A stretch of DNA of 64,000 nt from positions 10,833,394 through 10,897,393 of the forward strand of contig NC_044920.1 of assembly GCF_003576645.1 (NCBI RefSeq), given 5' to 3'. The stretch comes from Ipomoea triloba. Lineage: Eukaryota; Streptophyta; Magnoliopsida; Solanales; Convolvulaceae. Below the pieces are notes generated by a model. It did not search any database and had not been told where the DNA came from. It saw only the letters and a program-made list of their open reading frames with translations. Each line of letters opens with the position of its first letter. The first letter of the stretch is position 1. The position numbers and the translations under genes are program-made. This document shows positions 9,815-21,588 of this stretch, in pieces.

Positions 9815-10835
9815 ATGGCGACCAACTCCAGTTCATCATCCTCTTCATCGTCGTCATCAACTTGTTACGATTCAAAGCTTCAAATCGTCCGGAACTTGAT
9901 CAAGCAAGTCAAGACCAGTAATATTCTTGACAAAGAAGGCTACATTAAACATTCAGACAACCCTGAGGAAACTCAGCGAATCCTCAAGAAGTTCGAGAAA
10001 GTTGGGCTCAAGAAATATCTGACCCACGACTACCAGAATATCCACGCCCTCGACTTCACCGAATGGTTTGCAAATGCTAGGGTGAAGGGCAATACCATCA
10101 GGTCCTCAGTTTAAAGGACTCATGTGACCATTGTTATGGGAGACATAAGGGCGGCAATCGACATGGTTACAGAAGAAATGGGCCATCTCTGACCTATCGA
10201 CGTATAAATTCGACAAACAAGCCTTCTGGGAGAAGATAAAGCTTGAATATGCCCTTGCCACTGTGGATAGTGCTCTCCGGAAATACCATCTCAAGGATCG
10301 ATTTGCCAAAGCGGTGGACCTCATCATGAAGTTCATCATCAACAAGGCCGGAGGCACTGATGAAGTCTCGCTTGATATGCTCAAGATGTTCCACGCCATA
10401 TAGAACAGAGTCAAGTGCGACTAGGCTCAGATTATCTTCGACAACCTCCAAAAGTAAGTGGAGAAGTCAGTGGATGCCAAGGTCAAGATAATCTCTCCTA
10501 AAGTTGGGTATGGCTTTCTGATTCAATTCTTGCTTAGCTTAAAGGGACTACAGTTGAGGGACGGGAAGGAGGTCAATCGGAATAGCTATATGGGTAGGAC
10601 GAGACCTCTCGCTCCCAAGTCCAAGGTTGTCAAGCCTGCCCTTCCTCCTCATGAGCTAAAGGGCAAAGGAAAAGACAAGGCTAAAGTAGTTGAAGAAACA
10701 GAGTCAGATTCAGATCCACGAGAGGTGGAAAGGGAACTTCAAAAGGACATCCAATTAGCCAAGAAATTGTCCAAGGCCCAAGCTGACTCAGAAACAGATA
10801 TGAGAGGTCTAGGGCAAACTTCTAAGCTGCTATAG
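9815..10835 (+). pseudogene. envelope-like ORF, N-terminal part (decayed)
   Basis: The first frame (9815-10114) starts with a Ser-rich run then YDSKLQIVRNLIKQVKTSNI and DFTEWFANARV, resembling the putative plant transposon/envelope-like protein found after pol in Sireviruses. After a stop and a frame change the homologous reading continues (FDKQAFWEKIKLEYALATVD), with further stops where tryptophan codons seem to have become TAG. It then continues in 10458-10835 with a Lys-rich and acidic tail ending QKDIQLAKKLSKAQADSE. The function of this family is unproven; an envelope role is only by analogy. At least three lesions make it non-functional. Confidence 0.6.
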
Positions 10836-11577
10836 GTAATGTTGATGAGCCACAAGCGCATGTAGCAATCCCATTTGATCAAGAAGCTGCTCCTGGGACA
10901 AGTGGTCAGGAGGAGTCCACGAGAGGTGACCTCGAGACCTATGTGGAAGAAGGGGCTACACAGATCTTACTAGGAACCATCTTATTGCTGCCTCCTCCAC
11001 CACCAACACCTCCTCTGAAGATGATGAAGCTCAAACAGTTCTAGAGGGTGTGATTTCATTGCTCACTTATCCAGACTGTCCAAGTGTAGGTTGACATCAA
11101 ACATCACCATTCATCTTGCCAACAAACACACCTGCTGAGTTTACTGCTAGATTGATCCAAAGACAGTCCTGGAGTGCATCAGCTGCACCAATTATCATTG
11201 AAATTCCACTCACCTGAGCAATCTGAGGAGCATCAAAGTGAGCAGAATGAACAAGACAATACTAGCTCGAGAGGTGAAGAAGAGGAAGTGATCCATTTAT
11301 CAAGTGGAAACCGGGAAGCACTTGACATGGAGCTACCTTCCCCTTCCAACCCAATCCTGCCAGCAGAAGAAGAAGTTGAGGTCACGGCTGCGAGAGGTGA
11401 CGAGCGAGAAGTGATCCATCACTTAGGTGAAAACCGGGAAGCACCTAACATGGAGCTACCTTCAACCTCTAATCCCAGTGCACCAGTTGATGCTCAAGAG
11501 GCGAGAGACGCATAGACTAGTCCTCGAGAGGTGCATGAAGAGGCCCAAGGTTTGGGTGGAAACTGGGATGCGCCAAC
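10836..11577 (+). pseudogene. envelope-like ORF, low-complexity middle part
   Basis: The middle frame (11174-11515) is acidic and Ser/Pro-rich and contains a diverged duplication: REALDMELPSPSNPILPAEE against REAPNMELPSTSNPSAPVDA. Its DNA has repeated CGAGAGGT motifs (10920, 11268, 11391, 11525). No domain is recognised. It probably joined the N-terminal and coiled-coil parts before frameshifts separated them. Confidence 0.45.
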
Positions 11578-12279
11578 TTGGCGCCTGCTTCTGCCACCAA
11601 TCAAGGTACTGCCTCTGGTCCATCTTCTACCTCTCCTTCTTTCTCTCTAGAGTACCAGCAAGCAACTGAGGAGTTTATTCAAGATCTCCAAAAATTCTTA
11701 GCTGACCAACAACACACCATGGCCCAACTTCGACAAATGGCCAGCTATGCAAATGTTGTTCGAGTTGCTGTTGGGGATGCTGCCAAGAATACTGAGGAAA
11801 TCAAGGAAACCCACTCTGGCCTGGTAGAAAACATATCATGGGCTGAATCTGCTGCAAGAGAATCTCATTCAGAAACTACTACACTTGCAAGAGAGCTCCA
11901 GGAATACATGGAAAGGTCTGATCGCAGATATGAGATCCTAGATCAAAGGCTCGAAGATATGGCCAATTTTATTCCAGCTCAACTTCAGATTCTCATGGAG
12001 AACTTTGCCAACCTCTTTACCGAGTTGAATGATGCCAATAAGGGGGAAAATAAAGAGGGAAATAAATCAAAGGCAAGCAAAGCAGCAAAAGAAACAGCAA
12101 GCAAAAACCCAGTCCTACGTCTCAAAGTTCCACCTCCCAGACCACGAAGGATCAGTCAAAAGAAGCAGGCAGAGCTGCTTAGGGAGGAAAGTTTAAAAAG
12201 AAAAGAGGTTGAGGACAGAGAGAATAGAAGAGAAGAAGACATGGAAAGAAAGAAGAGACGAATAAGACAACAAACATAA
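11578..12279 (+). pseudogene. envelope-like ORF, coiled-coil C-terminal part
   Basis: A 233-codon frame. Residues about 25-165 have heptad-like spacing, with EFIQDLQKFLADQQHTMAQL and later YEILDQRLEDMANFIPAQLQ. A Lys-rich segment and a very basic helix full of Arg/Glu/Lys follow at the end. Such coiled coils are reported in Sirevirus envelope-like proteins. No convincing membrane segment is visible. The first residues overlap a frame change, so the start is not trustworthy. Confidence 0.5.
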
Positions 12280-12860
12280 GAGGAAAGGAGAGTAGATGAA
12301 GCAATGATCAACTTCAAGTTTAGGACCAAGAAAGACAGTAATTAGAAGCTTTGCCAACTGCTGTATGATCTATCCACATCGATAGGTATTTCCTTTCACA
12401 GCAATATGGCACCACAGGAGTGCATCGACTGGTGGAGAGATGGGGTGATTAAAGGAGAATACGTTGGAGAAGCATTCAGAAACTACAAGCACCTAAATGT
12501 AACTGAAGAATATATTGGCCTGATAGTAGAAGACAATCCCCCAAAGACACAATAAGCCATCAACAAGAAGAGAAAAGCTAACAAGAAGTAAGCTCTCGTG
12601 ACTCTCACCATGTTATTATCCTATGTTGTTATTTTTGTTGTTAATGTAATTTTTTTTTCTGCTGAGTATAAACTCGTTGTAAAACACTCCTATTTGGTTT
12701 ATATGATTATATTTTTTCTTGGGGGTGTTGCGTGAGTTTGCATGATCTTAGCATATTAGAAATTTTTGTCATACTTGCCTTTTGCGCTGAAAATAAAATG
12801 AAGTCAAAATATTTTTTTGAAAAATCAGCCATAAAAGTAAGTATAAGTTTTGGCATCATA
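12280..12860 (+). other. 3' untranslated part of the copia internal region
   Basis: An AT-rich stretch after the last ORF. It still contains short residues of coding character near 12300-12560 (frame fragments after the ORF stop) and leads to the purine tract. No separate gene is seen. Confidence 0.5.
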
Positions 12861-12873
12861 AAAAGAGGGAAAT
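12861..12873 (+). other. degenerate polypurine tract
   Basis: AAAAGAGGGAAAT directly precedes ATTAGGAACAAG. Related Sireviruses have a run of A and G followed by TGTTAGG at this spot. It is the primer site for plus-strand synthesis and marks the 3' LTR start. Confidence 0.65.
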
Positions 12874-14397
12874 TATTAGGAACAAGCTGTTTGTAATAGT
12901 TTTGAAGATACCAAATGTATTAGAAAACCCCTAAGTCTCGTTGAATAGGCTTAACGTTGTAAGTTCGCTAAGGGATCTAAGAGCACGAATATAACCAGGC
13001 AAATGAAGTTAATCCGGAAAATATTTAGGCTCAAAGTAAACTTAAATGAACACTTAAAAGTTTCGTGTTGTAAGTTTTAAAGTAGATTGACCAGAAGACA
13101 ACACAAGACATCAATCAATATCGCAGGAGGAATAAGGGTCTGCGAGAGATCAACTAAGTCTCAAGACATCAATCCAGCGCGCGAGCCATCGACAGGCACA
13201 CGAGAGATTAGAAACACGCGAGAGGTCGAAGGGAACCCGAGACATCGACTTGGTTAATTAAATCAAGATTGGAGAAGAAGAATATCATGGAGTTAAAATA
13301 TTCAAAGACACTAAGGAAACGAAGTGTATCAGAACATGGAAATTCAAATAACATGTCCAAAGTGTCTCACAGTGGAGTCCACGTCAGATTTCCACAACAA
13401 ATGGTCAAAACGAATTTTGTGACCGGCAAAAGTGGCCTATAACAAGGAAGCATGGGATTATTCTAATTGGCCATAACCAAAAGAAGATAATGGGTTCCAG
13501 ATTCAAGAAAGTGAAGAGTGGAATATCTACTACAAGACAAATGGCTCAAGTTACAAGGTCACCACTCCATGAAACACGCTAAACATGCTCAAGTTCCATG
13601 ATCAGTATGGGAACAAGATATCAACGGAATAATTTCCCCTCCAATGGAATTATTCTATACTCTTTATAAAAGGCACTTGAAGACAAAGGAAGAAAATGGG
13701 CATCTTAACGAGTGTGAAAAGAGTTCTGTGGTTGAAAGAGAAAGATTGCGATTATATTGAAAGTGCGATCGAGAATTAAAGTGCTAAACTGAGAATATCT
13801 TCTCAATATTCACAAGTGCGAGAAAAACACATCTAGTGTTTGAGAGAGTTATCAAAGCTTAACGTCATACATATCCATACGGTGATCAAGGCTATTCTTA
13901 CAAAGGTCATTCCAACGGCAAGCCACTGATCAGATGGGAGATTGAAGATCAACTGTGATCAACACAACCACCTAACTTTGGAGAAAGTAAGAAGAGGCGG
14001 AGTAGCTGGAGGCTGTCTTGCGAAAAACCCGGGAAAGGCGGAGTAACAATAAGCGTGCGAAAAATTTGAGGCTTGAGGCTGGCTTGGTGATCAAAGCTCA
14101 AGTGCTCGCTATTGTACTAAAGGGAAGTTAGTGCAATCCTTCTAGGGAGTTTCTAGAAGAATAGTGGAAGTAGGCAGTGTTGGCCGAACCACTTAAAAAT
14201 CTCTCTCGCATTTACTTTCTGCTTTTTTTCTCGCTAACTGTTTTACCTCTCGCATCGCATAGCTTTAACAATCAACCTCTCGAAAGATCAAACCTCGAGC
14301 TAAATTAAAAGGGGACAACATTTCCACAGCGTACAAAACTCTATCTTCATCTGGTGAGAAGTTGGACTTAAAGATCCTAAGTCTGCTACCCACGAGA
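12874..14397 (+). mobile_element. copia 3' LTR, truncated at its end
   Basis: It starts with TATTAGG (decayed TGTTAGG) after the purine tract. From about 13620 it matches the 5' LTR: TATA region, a GGTGATCAAAGCTCAAG segment, the leader with CTCTCGC motifs and the segment up to CCCACGAGAG. At 14397 it changes abruptly to unrelated GC-rich sequence, so the C-run and terminal CA are lost. It lacks the tandem arrays of the 5' LTR. Confidence 0.75.
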
Positions 14398-15695
14398 GCC
14401 CCAGCCTCCCGGCCGTGATGGCGGCCGTGAGCCCCACCGCGGAAAGCAGCTGGCCACACCACCTCACGGCCCCGATCCCGGCCGTGATGGTAGCCGTGAC
14501 CCAGCTGCTGTCTAATATTTATTTCACGTTTTTCCTGTATTTTGGGGATCCCGAGCCCTAGTTTAGTTCAGTACAATTTTTCCCTTTCTTTAGAGTTTTC
14601 CATAGCATAGAATAGACCAGATTTACCTCATTGAATTCGTTTACAAGCTTGGAATCATTGTTTGGATTGGAATTACTCTCAAGAATTGTTAGTAAAGTTC
14701 TCTCTTTTATTCTTTAGATTCGCTGCTATGATTTCAGTATTTAATTCTTGCTTTGCTTTATTTACTTCAATCATGCGTGAGTAGTTCGCTTATGGGTTTG
14801 GATTAGGGATTTATTGTTAATCTTGATGTTCAAGTTGTGATTATTGCATAAAGAGATTGAATTATTTACCTAGGGTTTATGTTGATTTGGGGATTGCTTT
14901 CTACTTGTTATTGATTGATGGCCACAATTAATTGCTAGTTTAGGAGAGGGATTCATTACAACGAAAGTTGGATGGAGACCTCGAGCCTTACCAATTTCAA
15001 CCTAATTTTTCATACTATGAGAATAGGGGTAATTTGGGGGCTTACAATGCTTAGGCGCTTAAGACTATGCTTGATGCATCACGAAAGTGGGGCAATCTTA
15101 GCCTAATTATGTTTATTGATTACGAAAGTAGCTGAATTGAATTCTTGTGTGCATTGCCCATAAATCCCTAGGCTAATCCTTCTTTCCCTAATTCTGAGAT
15201 TGTTAGAACATCAAGATTACAATTCCGCTAATCTGACCCATTCCTTTATTAATCAGTCAATTCTTTAGCAAATTTATTTCTTTTAATTTCATCATTCAGT
15301 TATTAGTCGCTTGGATTCTAGTTAATTCACATACTCTAGAGTCTAGCTCCCTTAATTCACACAATTACGTGTCATAGCCTCAATCCTCAGCGGAACGACA
15401 TTCTACACCCATATTTACACTGACATTTATACTCATCAAAAGGGCACGAGAAAGATTCAAGAGAAGAGAAAGAATGAACCATCAAAGAGGCCTTCGAAGA
15501 GATAAAAGAAGAATGCACCTCCTACTACTGATGTACCAGTGCCCCTAGTTGCACAAGTTGAGGTTCCTCAAACCTCTGGGATCATTGTTCAGGCAGAACC
15601 AATGGCCGAGAACTCTCAATATGTTCCCACTTCTGTTCCATCAAATCCTGAAATGGCAGATCTTCCTGTCACTGATGCTAAACCCGAAGTGATAG
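14398..15695 (+). mobile_element. unclassified LTR-retrotransposon remnant
   Basis: A GC-rich start containing CCGGCCGTGATGG twice is followed by about 1 kb of AT-rich, ORF-poor sequence. This ends with CTCAATCCTCAGCGGAACGA and a run up to CTCATCA near 15438, the style of plant gypsy (Tat/Athila-type) LTR 3' ends. The last 250 bp read as a Pro/Val-rich frame with stops and stop at the LINE junction near 15696. I cannot assign the family with confidence. Confidence 0.4.
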
Positions 15696-16843
15696 TTGGA
15701 GGTACTGAATGAGGATTCACAGGAAGACATCATCAATTGGGGAGCTAATAACTCTGGCACCTTTTCAGTCAAATCAGCATATGAAATGATTACAGGTGCA
15801 ACAGACTTGATTAGCACGCGATCCTTGAGTAACATATGGAAGCTAAAGATACCTAGCAGAATCCATACCTTCCTCTAGTTGGCCAGGCACGACTGTCTGA
15901 TGACAAATGAGAACAGAATGAAACGGGGATTCACCAACTGCAGCAGATGCGAAGTTTGCAGCGACGAGGAAACAACTAAGCACATCATTCGTACTTGTTC
16001 AGAAGCCAAGACGGTATGAAAATCCATATTACCGAATATGATTCAAAAGACGTTAAAAAGACCTCTTCTCGACTGGTTTGATGAAGGAATCTAGGAATTC
16101 GCCAAAGGTAACCAACAACATAGACAGAGTGTGCGTTTTGCGCCTACATCGTGGAACATGTGGAAGTGGAGAAATGAAAGGATTTTTAATGGCAAGGTAA
16201 TTGAGACCAGGCGGAAAAGCTTTTGTATCCAAGAACAGGCAGCTGAAATTAACAAAGCTATGGATAGAGCAACTACAATGGGTTACCAAGGAGGGAGCAG
16301 TTTATGGAAATTAATTAGATGGATTAAACCGCCTCCAGGCTAGATAAAGATTAACATCAGCAGCAGTTTTAATCCCAACACCAAGTTTGTTAAATGCGGC
16401 GAGCTGGCAAGGGATGAACAAGGTAACTGGCTAAAGGGGTTCAGAAGCATGGGCCCTCCTACGAGGTATCCAGATGGCTAAGTTACTTAGCAGCAAGAAG
16501 ACATGGGCCCTCCTACGAGGTATCCAGATGGCTAAGTTACTTAGCAGCAAGAAGACATGCTTTAAAAGCGATTCTAAGACAATAGTAGATACAATCACGC
16601 AGCAGTCCAATTTTGGAAACGTAGCGAACAATATTCTAAGGGCATGCAGACATGAACTTGAAGGTATTTGAGAGTGGCACATATCCTTTATTGCCAGAGA
16701 TCAAAACTATGCTGCAGACTTCTTGGCAAAATCTCATGGAGCCAAAAAGGGCGCTACATTACTTGACCAACCTTTGGAGGGGATGTTACGCATACTGGAA
16801 GATGACCGGTGTGGCATCCCAGTATGGAACCAAACAAACTGCT
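15696..16843 (+). pseudogene. LINE (non-LTR retrotransposon) 3' half: zinc-binding RT domain and RNase H
   Basis: The reading NWGANNSGTFSVKSAYEMI, then WKLKIPSRIHTFL and CEVCSDEETTKHIIRTCSEA, is the zf-RVT zinc-binding domain of plant LINEs. An RNase H (RVT_3-like) domain follows after KPPPG, with FKSDSKTIVDTI and ARDQNYAADFLAKSH near its end. Several stops and one frameshift, plus a 54-bp tandem duplication, make it dead. The endonuclease and RT are missing upstream, as in 5'-truncated LINE copies or replacement by the neighbouring remnant. Confidence 0.8.
16448..16555 (+). repeat. 54-bp tandem duplication in the LINE RNase H
   Basis: CATGGGCCCTCCTACGAGGT and the following bases occur at 16448 and exactly 54 bp later at 16502. 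The duplication is in frame (18 codons) and falls inside the RNase H domain, where no such repeat belongs. Confidence 0.9.
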
Positions 16844-16952
16844 AAATGTAATTGTAACACCCCCAAAAACGACCTATTTTTTTTTTCTTATTTTCACCAA
16901 TTGATTCAGTAATTCTTAAAACAAAACTTAGAACACGGAAGCTTTTCAAAAT

Positions 16953-16980
16953 CTTATTGAGGGCATCTTATTGAGGGCAT
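16953..16980 (+). repeat. 14-bp tandem duplication in LTR copy 1
   Basis: CTTATTGAGGGCAT occurs twice head to tail at the exact place where copies 2 and 3 begin, again suggesting an assembly join. Confidence 0.7.
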
Positions 16981-17643
16981 TACCGCCACACTTAGGCAAC
17001 CAACAAACCTAAGTGCTAAGGCTAACTAAACAAAACCAAATAAAATTAGTTCATAAGTCTTAATTGAAATAACATCACAATTCTTATTTCAAAAACATCA
17101 CAATTCTTATTACATAATCTCTAAGCCTTGTAGTCCCCGGGATCTCGGTCTACCGCACTCTCACAGCAAACCATGTCAACATTACATGCTACTCAAATAG
17201 AGATTTCAAAAACACAACAAGAAAGTAAGGGGTTAGCAACACTTGCTAAGTAAGGGACTGACTGCTTGCCCCTAAAGAAAACAAATTTTTTTTAGCAAAT
17301 AACTATTTACTTTACTTAACCATTTCTTCAAAACTCGGATGCTCTGCACTTTTGATCCAGAAAAACAATTTATAGATATTCAAATCAAAAAGCATATGGA
17401 ACTTTTCATAATATCATCACTTATAAAATTTCCTTAAAAACTTTATTTTGTGCCATACTTGCACACCACAAAATACATATGGAAGCACATCAATCATACA
17501 TAAATGGGACATGGTCTTTATACTTAGGCCCTAGTAAACAGCTCCACGCTGAACATCCGTAAAATTCCCATGCCAATGGAATCAAGACTCTAACCTTAAG
17601 TGTGCACCCCGAGTGAGGATACAAGCCTCACCGGGAAGTTACT

Positions 17644-17668
17644 NNNNNNNNNNNNNNNNNNNNNNNNN
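17644..17668. other. 25-bp run of N
   Basis: An assembly gap. The sequence after it restarts at the beginning of the repeated block (compare 16967). Confidence 0.95.
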
Positions 17669-19157
17669 CTTATTGAGGGCATTACCGCCACACTTAGGCA
17701 ACCAACAAACCTAAGTGCTAAGGCTAACTAAACAAAACCAAAATAAAATATAGTTCATAAGTCTTAATTGAAATAACATCACAATTCTTACTTTCAAAAA
17801 AAAACATCACAATTCTTATTACATAATCTCTCTAAGCCTTGATAGTCCCCGGGATCTCGGTCTACCGCACTCTCACAGCAAACCATGTCAACATTACATG
17901 CTACTCAAATAGAGATTTCAAAAACACAACAAGAAAGTAAGGGGTTAGCAACACTTGCTAAGTAAGGGACTGACTGCTTGCCCCTAAAGAAAACAAATTT
18001 TTTTTAGCAAATAACTATTTACTTTACTTAACCATTTCTTTCAAAACTCGGATGCTCTGCACTTTTGATCCAGAAAAACAATTTATAGATATTCAAATCA
18101 AAAAGCATATGGAACTTTTCATAATATCATCACTTATAAAATTTCCTTAAAGGAAGCACATCAATCATACATAAATGGGACATGGTCCTTTATACTTAGG
18201 CCCTAGTAAACAGCTCCACGCTGAACAATCCGTAAAATTCCCATGCCAATGGAATCAAGACTCTAACCTTAAGTGTGCACACCCCGAGTGAGGATTACAA
18301 GCCTCACCGGGAAGTTACTAACCCTAGTATTCGGGGATTTTTCCTACCGAATACTCCTCAAAACAGGGTACAAAGACCCTAGTGGTAGGCATAACCTAAC
18401 CACTCCTCAATCTCAACAGGACAATGAATGCCCTAGTATCCGGGGATTTGTCCTACCGAATACTCCTCAAAACAGGGTATGAACCCTAGTGGTAGGATTA
18501 TCCTAACCACTCCTCAACAGGGCATAGCCCTAGTATCCAACATACAACTGAATACTCCACAATATCAAATAACTCAATTTATCATGCTCAAGATTCACAA
18601 ATTCAACATGACTTCCATAGTCTGAAAATATTTTCCTTGAATAACTTTTGCTCATAAGTAACATAACAAATTTGCAAGGTAACATTTTGTTTAAAACCTT
18701 CAACTTGCTCATAATAATCATAATAATTTTGTAAAGTACAAAAATCATATTTTGGTTTTAAATTGACCTCACAAAAAGGATATATTGAAAATAATACAAT
18801 TATATTACTCTTATCCTTGAAAGCATTCTTAGAAAATTTGTACCCCATTAAATAGAATAGAACTCACATCATAGTCAAATTGTACAAATTCGACACTAAC
18901 GCAATTCTTATAGAAATATTCTCACAACACAAGTAGAGAAATACACCACAATAATTATGTAAATACATACAACATATAAGCAATACATATAAGCAATACA
19001 TATAATTCATACAACATAGAATAAATAAATATATTTCTATACATATATATAAACATACGTCATTGCTTATGTACATAACATTAAACATTTAATTCTTTTT
19101 ATTTTCTTTATGAGACATATGTACGTACATTATTCCAATAAATCATAATAATAATAA

Positions 19158-19330
19158 GAGTTAATTCCCAAAATGGTCCTCCGACTATAGCATTTTCTTA
19201 AATTGATCCCTTGATTTTTAATTGCACCCAAAGTGGTCCTCCGACTTTTGAATTTTAAGCCAAAATGGTCCTCCGTTAGTTTTGGCGTTAAGTAGGTGTT
19301 AAAATGAAGGGTAAAATTGGAAATTCAAGT
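19158..19330. mobile_element. left arm of the same MITE, cut by an N
   Basis: Identical to the first 173 bp of the MITE at 20863. It stops at the N at 19331, as expected if copy 2 of the LTR block is a contig end. Confidence 0.85.
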
Positions 19331-20862
19331 NCTTATTGAGGGCATTACCGCCACACTTAGGCAACCAACAAACCTAAGTGCTAAGGCTAACTAAACAAAA
19401 CCAAAATAAAATATAGTTCATAAGTCTTAATTGAAATAACATCACAATTCTTACTTTCAAAAAAAAACATCACAATTCTTATTACATAATCTCTCTAAGC
19501 CTTGATAGTCCCCGGGATCTCGGTCTACCGCACTCTCACAGCAAACCATGTCAACATTACATGCTACTCAAATAGAGATTTCAAAAACACAACAAGAAAG
19601 TAAGGGGTTAGCAACACTTGCTAAGTAAGGGACTGACTGCTTGCCCCTAAAGAAAACAAATTTTTTTTAGCAAATAACTATTTACTTTACTTAACCATTT
19701 CTTTCAAAACTCGGATGCTCTGCACTTTTGATCCAGAAAAACAATTTATAGATATTCAAATCAAAAAGCATATGGAACTTTTCATAATATCATCACTTAT
19801 AAAATTTCCTTAAAAACTTTATTTTGTGCCATACTTGCACACCACAAAATACATATGGAAGCACATCAATCATACATAAATGGGACATGGTCCTTTATAC
19901 TTAGGCCCTAGTAAACAGCTCCACGCTGAACAATCCGTAAAATTCCCATGCCAATGGAATCAAGACTCTAACCTTAAGTGTGCACACCCCGAGTGAGGAT
20001 TACAAGCCTCACCGGGAAGTTACTAACCCTAGTATTCGGGGATTTTTCCTACCGAATACTCCTCAAAACAGGGTACAAAGACCCTAGTGGTAGGCATAAC
20101 CTAACCACTCCTCAATCTCAACAGGACAATGAATGCCCTAGTATCCGGGGATTTGTCCTACCGAATACTCCTCAAAACAGGGTATGAACCCTAGTGGTAG
20201 GATTATCCTAACCACTCCTCAACAGGGCATAGCCCTAGTATCCAACATACAACTGAATACTCCACAATATCAAATAACTCAATTTATCATGCTCAAGATT
20301 CACAAATTCAACATGACTTCCATAGTCTGAAAATATTTTCCTTGAATAACTTTTGCTCATAAGTAACATAACAAATTTGCAAGGTAACATTTTGTTTAAA
20401 ACCTTCAACTTGCTCATAATAATCATAATAATTTTGTAAAGTACAAAAATCATATTTTGGTTTTAAATTGACCTCACAAAAAGGATATATTGAAAATAAT
20501 ACAATTATATTACTCTTATCCTTGAAAGCATTCTTAGAAAATTTGTACCCCATTAAATAGAATAGAACTCACATCATAGTCAAATTGTACAAATTCGACA
20601 CTAACGCAATTCTTATAGAAATATTCTCACAACACAAGTAGAGAAATACACCACAATAATTATGTAAATACATACAACATATAAGCAATACATATAAGCA
20701 ATACATATAATTCATACAACATAGAATAAATAAATATATTTCTATACATATATATAAACATACGTCATTGCTTATGTACATAACATTAAACATTTAATTC
20801 TTTTTATTTTCTTTATGAGACATATGTACGTACATTATTCCAATAAATCATAATAATAATAA

Positions 20863-21588
20863 GAGTTAATTCCCAAAATGGTCCTCCGACTATAGCATTT
20901 TCTTAAATTGATCCCTTGATTTTTAATTGCACCCAAAGTGGTCCTCCGACTTTTGAATTTTAAGCCAAAATGGTCCTCCGTTAGTTTTGGCGTTAAGTAG
21001 GTGTTAAAATGAAGGGTAAAATTGGAAATTCAAGTTTTGTACTCCAATTTAAAGCAATATATGATTCCTTTCAACAGGTTGCGCACTTATTTCTTCAAAT
21101 TGGATTTTTGCTCTCCTAAATCTACAATCAAAATATGGGATAATTAACTAGAAGGCCAAAAAAGTTCATCTTCAACTTCAGATAATTAACTAGAAGGCCA
21201 AAAAAGTTCATCTTCAACTTCATCCACTAACTTTCAAAGGCAAAGATTTCTTGCCTTCTAGTTGATTATCCCACATTTTGATTGCAGATTTAGGAGAGTA
21301 AAAACCTAATTTGAAGAAATATATGTGCATGCTATTGAAGTAAAAACCTAATTTGAAGAAATATATGTGCATGCTATTGAAAGAAGTCATAGATTGCTTT
21401 AAATTGGAGTGCAAAACCTAAATTTCCAGTTTTACCCTTCATTTTAACACCTACTTAACGCCAAAGCTAACGGAGGACCATTTTGGCTTAAAATTCAAAA
21501 GTCGGAGGACCACTTTGGGTGCAATTAAAAATCAAGGGACCAATTTAAGAAAAGGTGATAGTCGGGGGACCATTTTGGGAATTAACTC
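20863..21588. mobile_element. foldback Mutator-like MITE, 726 bp
   Basis: The ends are GAGTTAATTCCCAAAATGGT and its inverse, flanked by a perfect 9-bp direct repeat TAATAATAA (20854-20862 and 21589-21597), the target-site length of Mutator-like elements. The arms are not just terminal: the left half (about 20863-21225) is complementary to the right half almost throughout, so the RNA would fold into one long hairpin. Each arm also has its own internal duplication (a 42-bp one near 21139 and 21181, another near 21320-21380). It has no transposase. Confidence 0.85.

Larger units (their letters stand above)
439..14282. repeat. dispersed 8-bp motif CGAGAGGT / ACCTCTCG across the copia element
   Basis: By eye I located 16 plus-strand copies (starts 439, 561, 918, 4580, 4984, 6896, 7832, 8052, 8245, 9374, 10719, 10920, 11268, 11391, 11525, 13219). 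There are 7 reverse copies (772, 800, 4865, 6911, 10604, 14245, 14275). Chance predicts under one in 14.4 kb on both strands. Many are extended to CGAGAGGTG or paired head-to-head, and many one-base variants exist. Confidence 0.8.
1..14397 (+). mobile_element. Sirevirus-like Ty1/copia retrotransposon, disrupted
   Basis: The parts run in copia order: LTR, primer-binding site complementary to initiator tRNA-Met, gag with a zinc knuckle, DSG protease, integrase C-terminus, RT with YVDD, partial RNase H, a long envelope-like region, a purine tract and a second LTR. A large 3' ORF region after pol is the hallmark of the Sirevirus lineage. The 5' LTR is cut by the window edge and the 3' LTR is cut at 14397, where unrelated sequence begins. 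The integrase core is missing: the reading frame stops at the N at 4106 and resumes only at 6546, after an LTR copy and a CACTA end. Frameshifts and stops in pol and the 3' ORFs make it non-autonomous. Confidence 0.85.

Noticed and set aside
9815..9870. Ser-rich N-terminus as a signal peptide or viral glycoprotein leader
   Set aside because: The run is polar, with no hydrophobic segment; no evidence of membrane targeting.
14398..14520. GC-rich stretch as a CpG island or gene start
   Set aside because: No ORF of coding character follows; the downstream DNA has LTR features.
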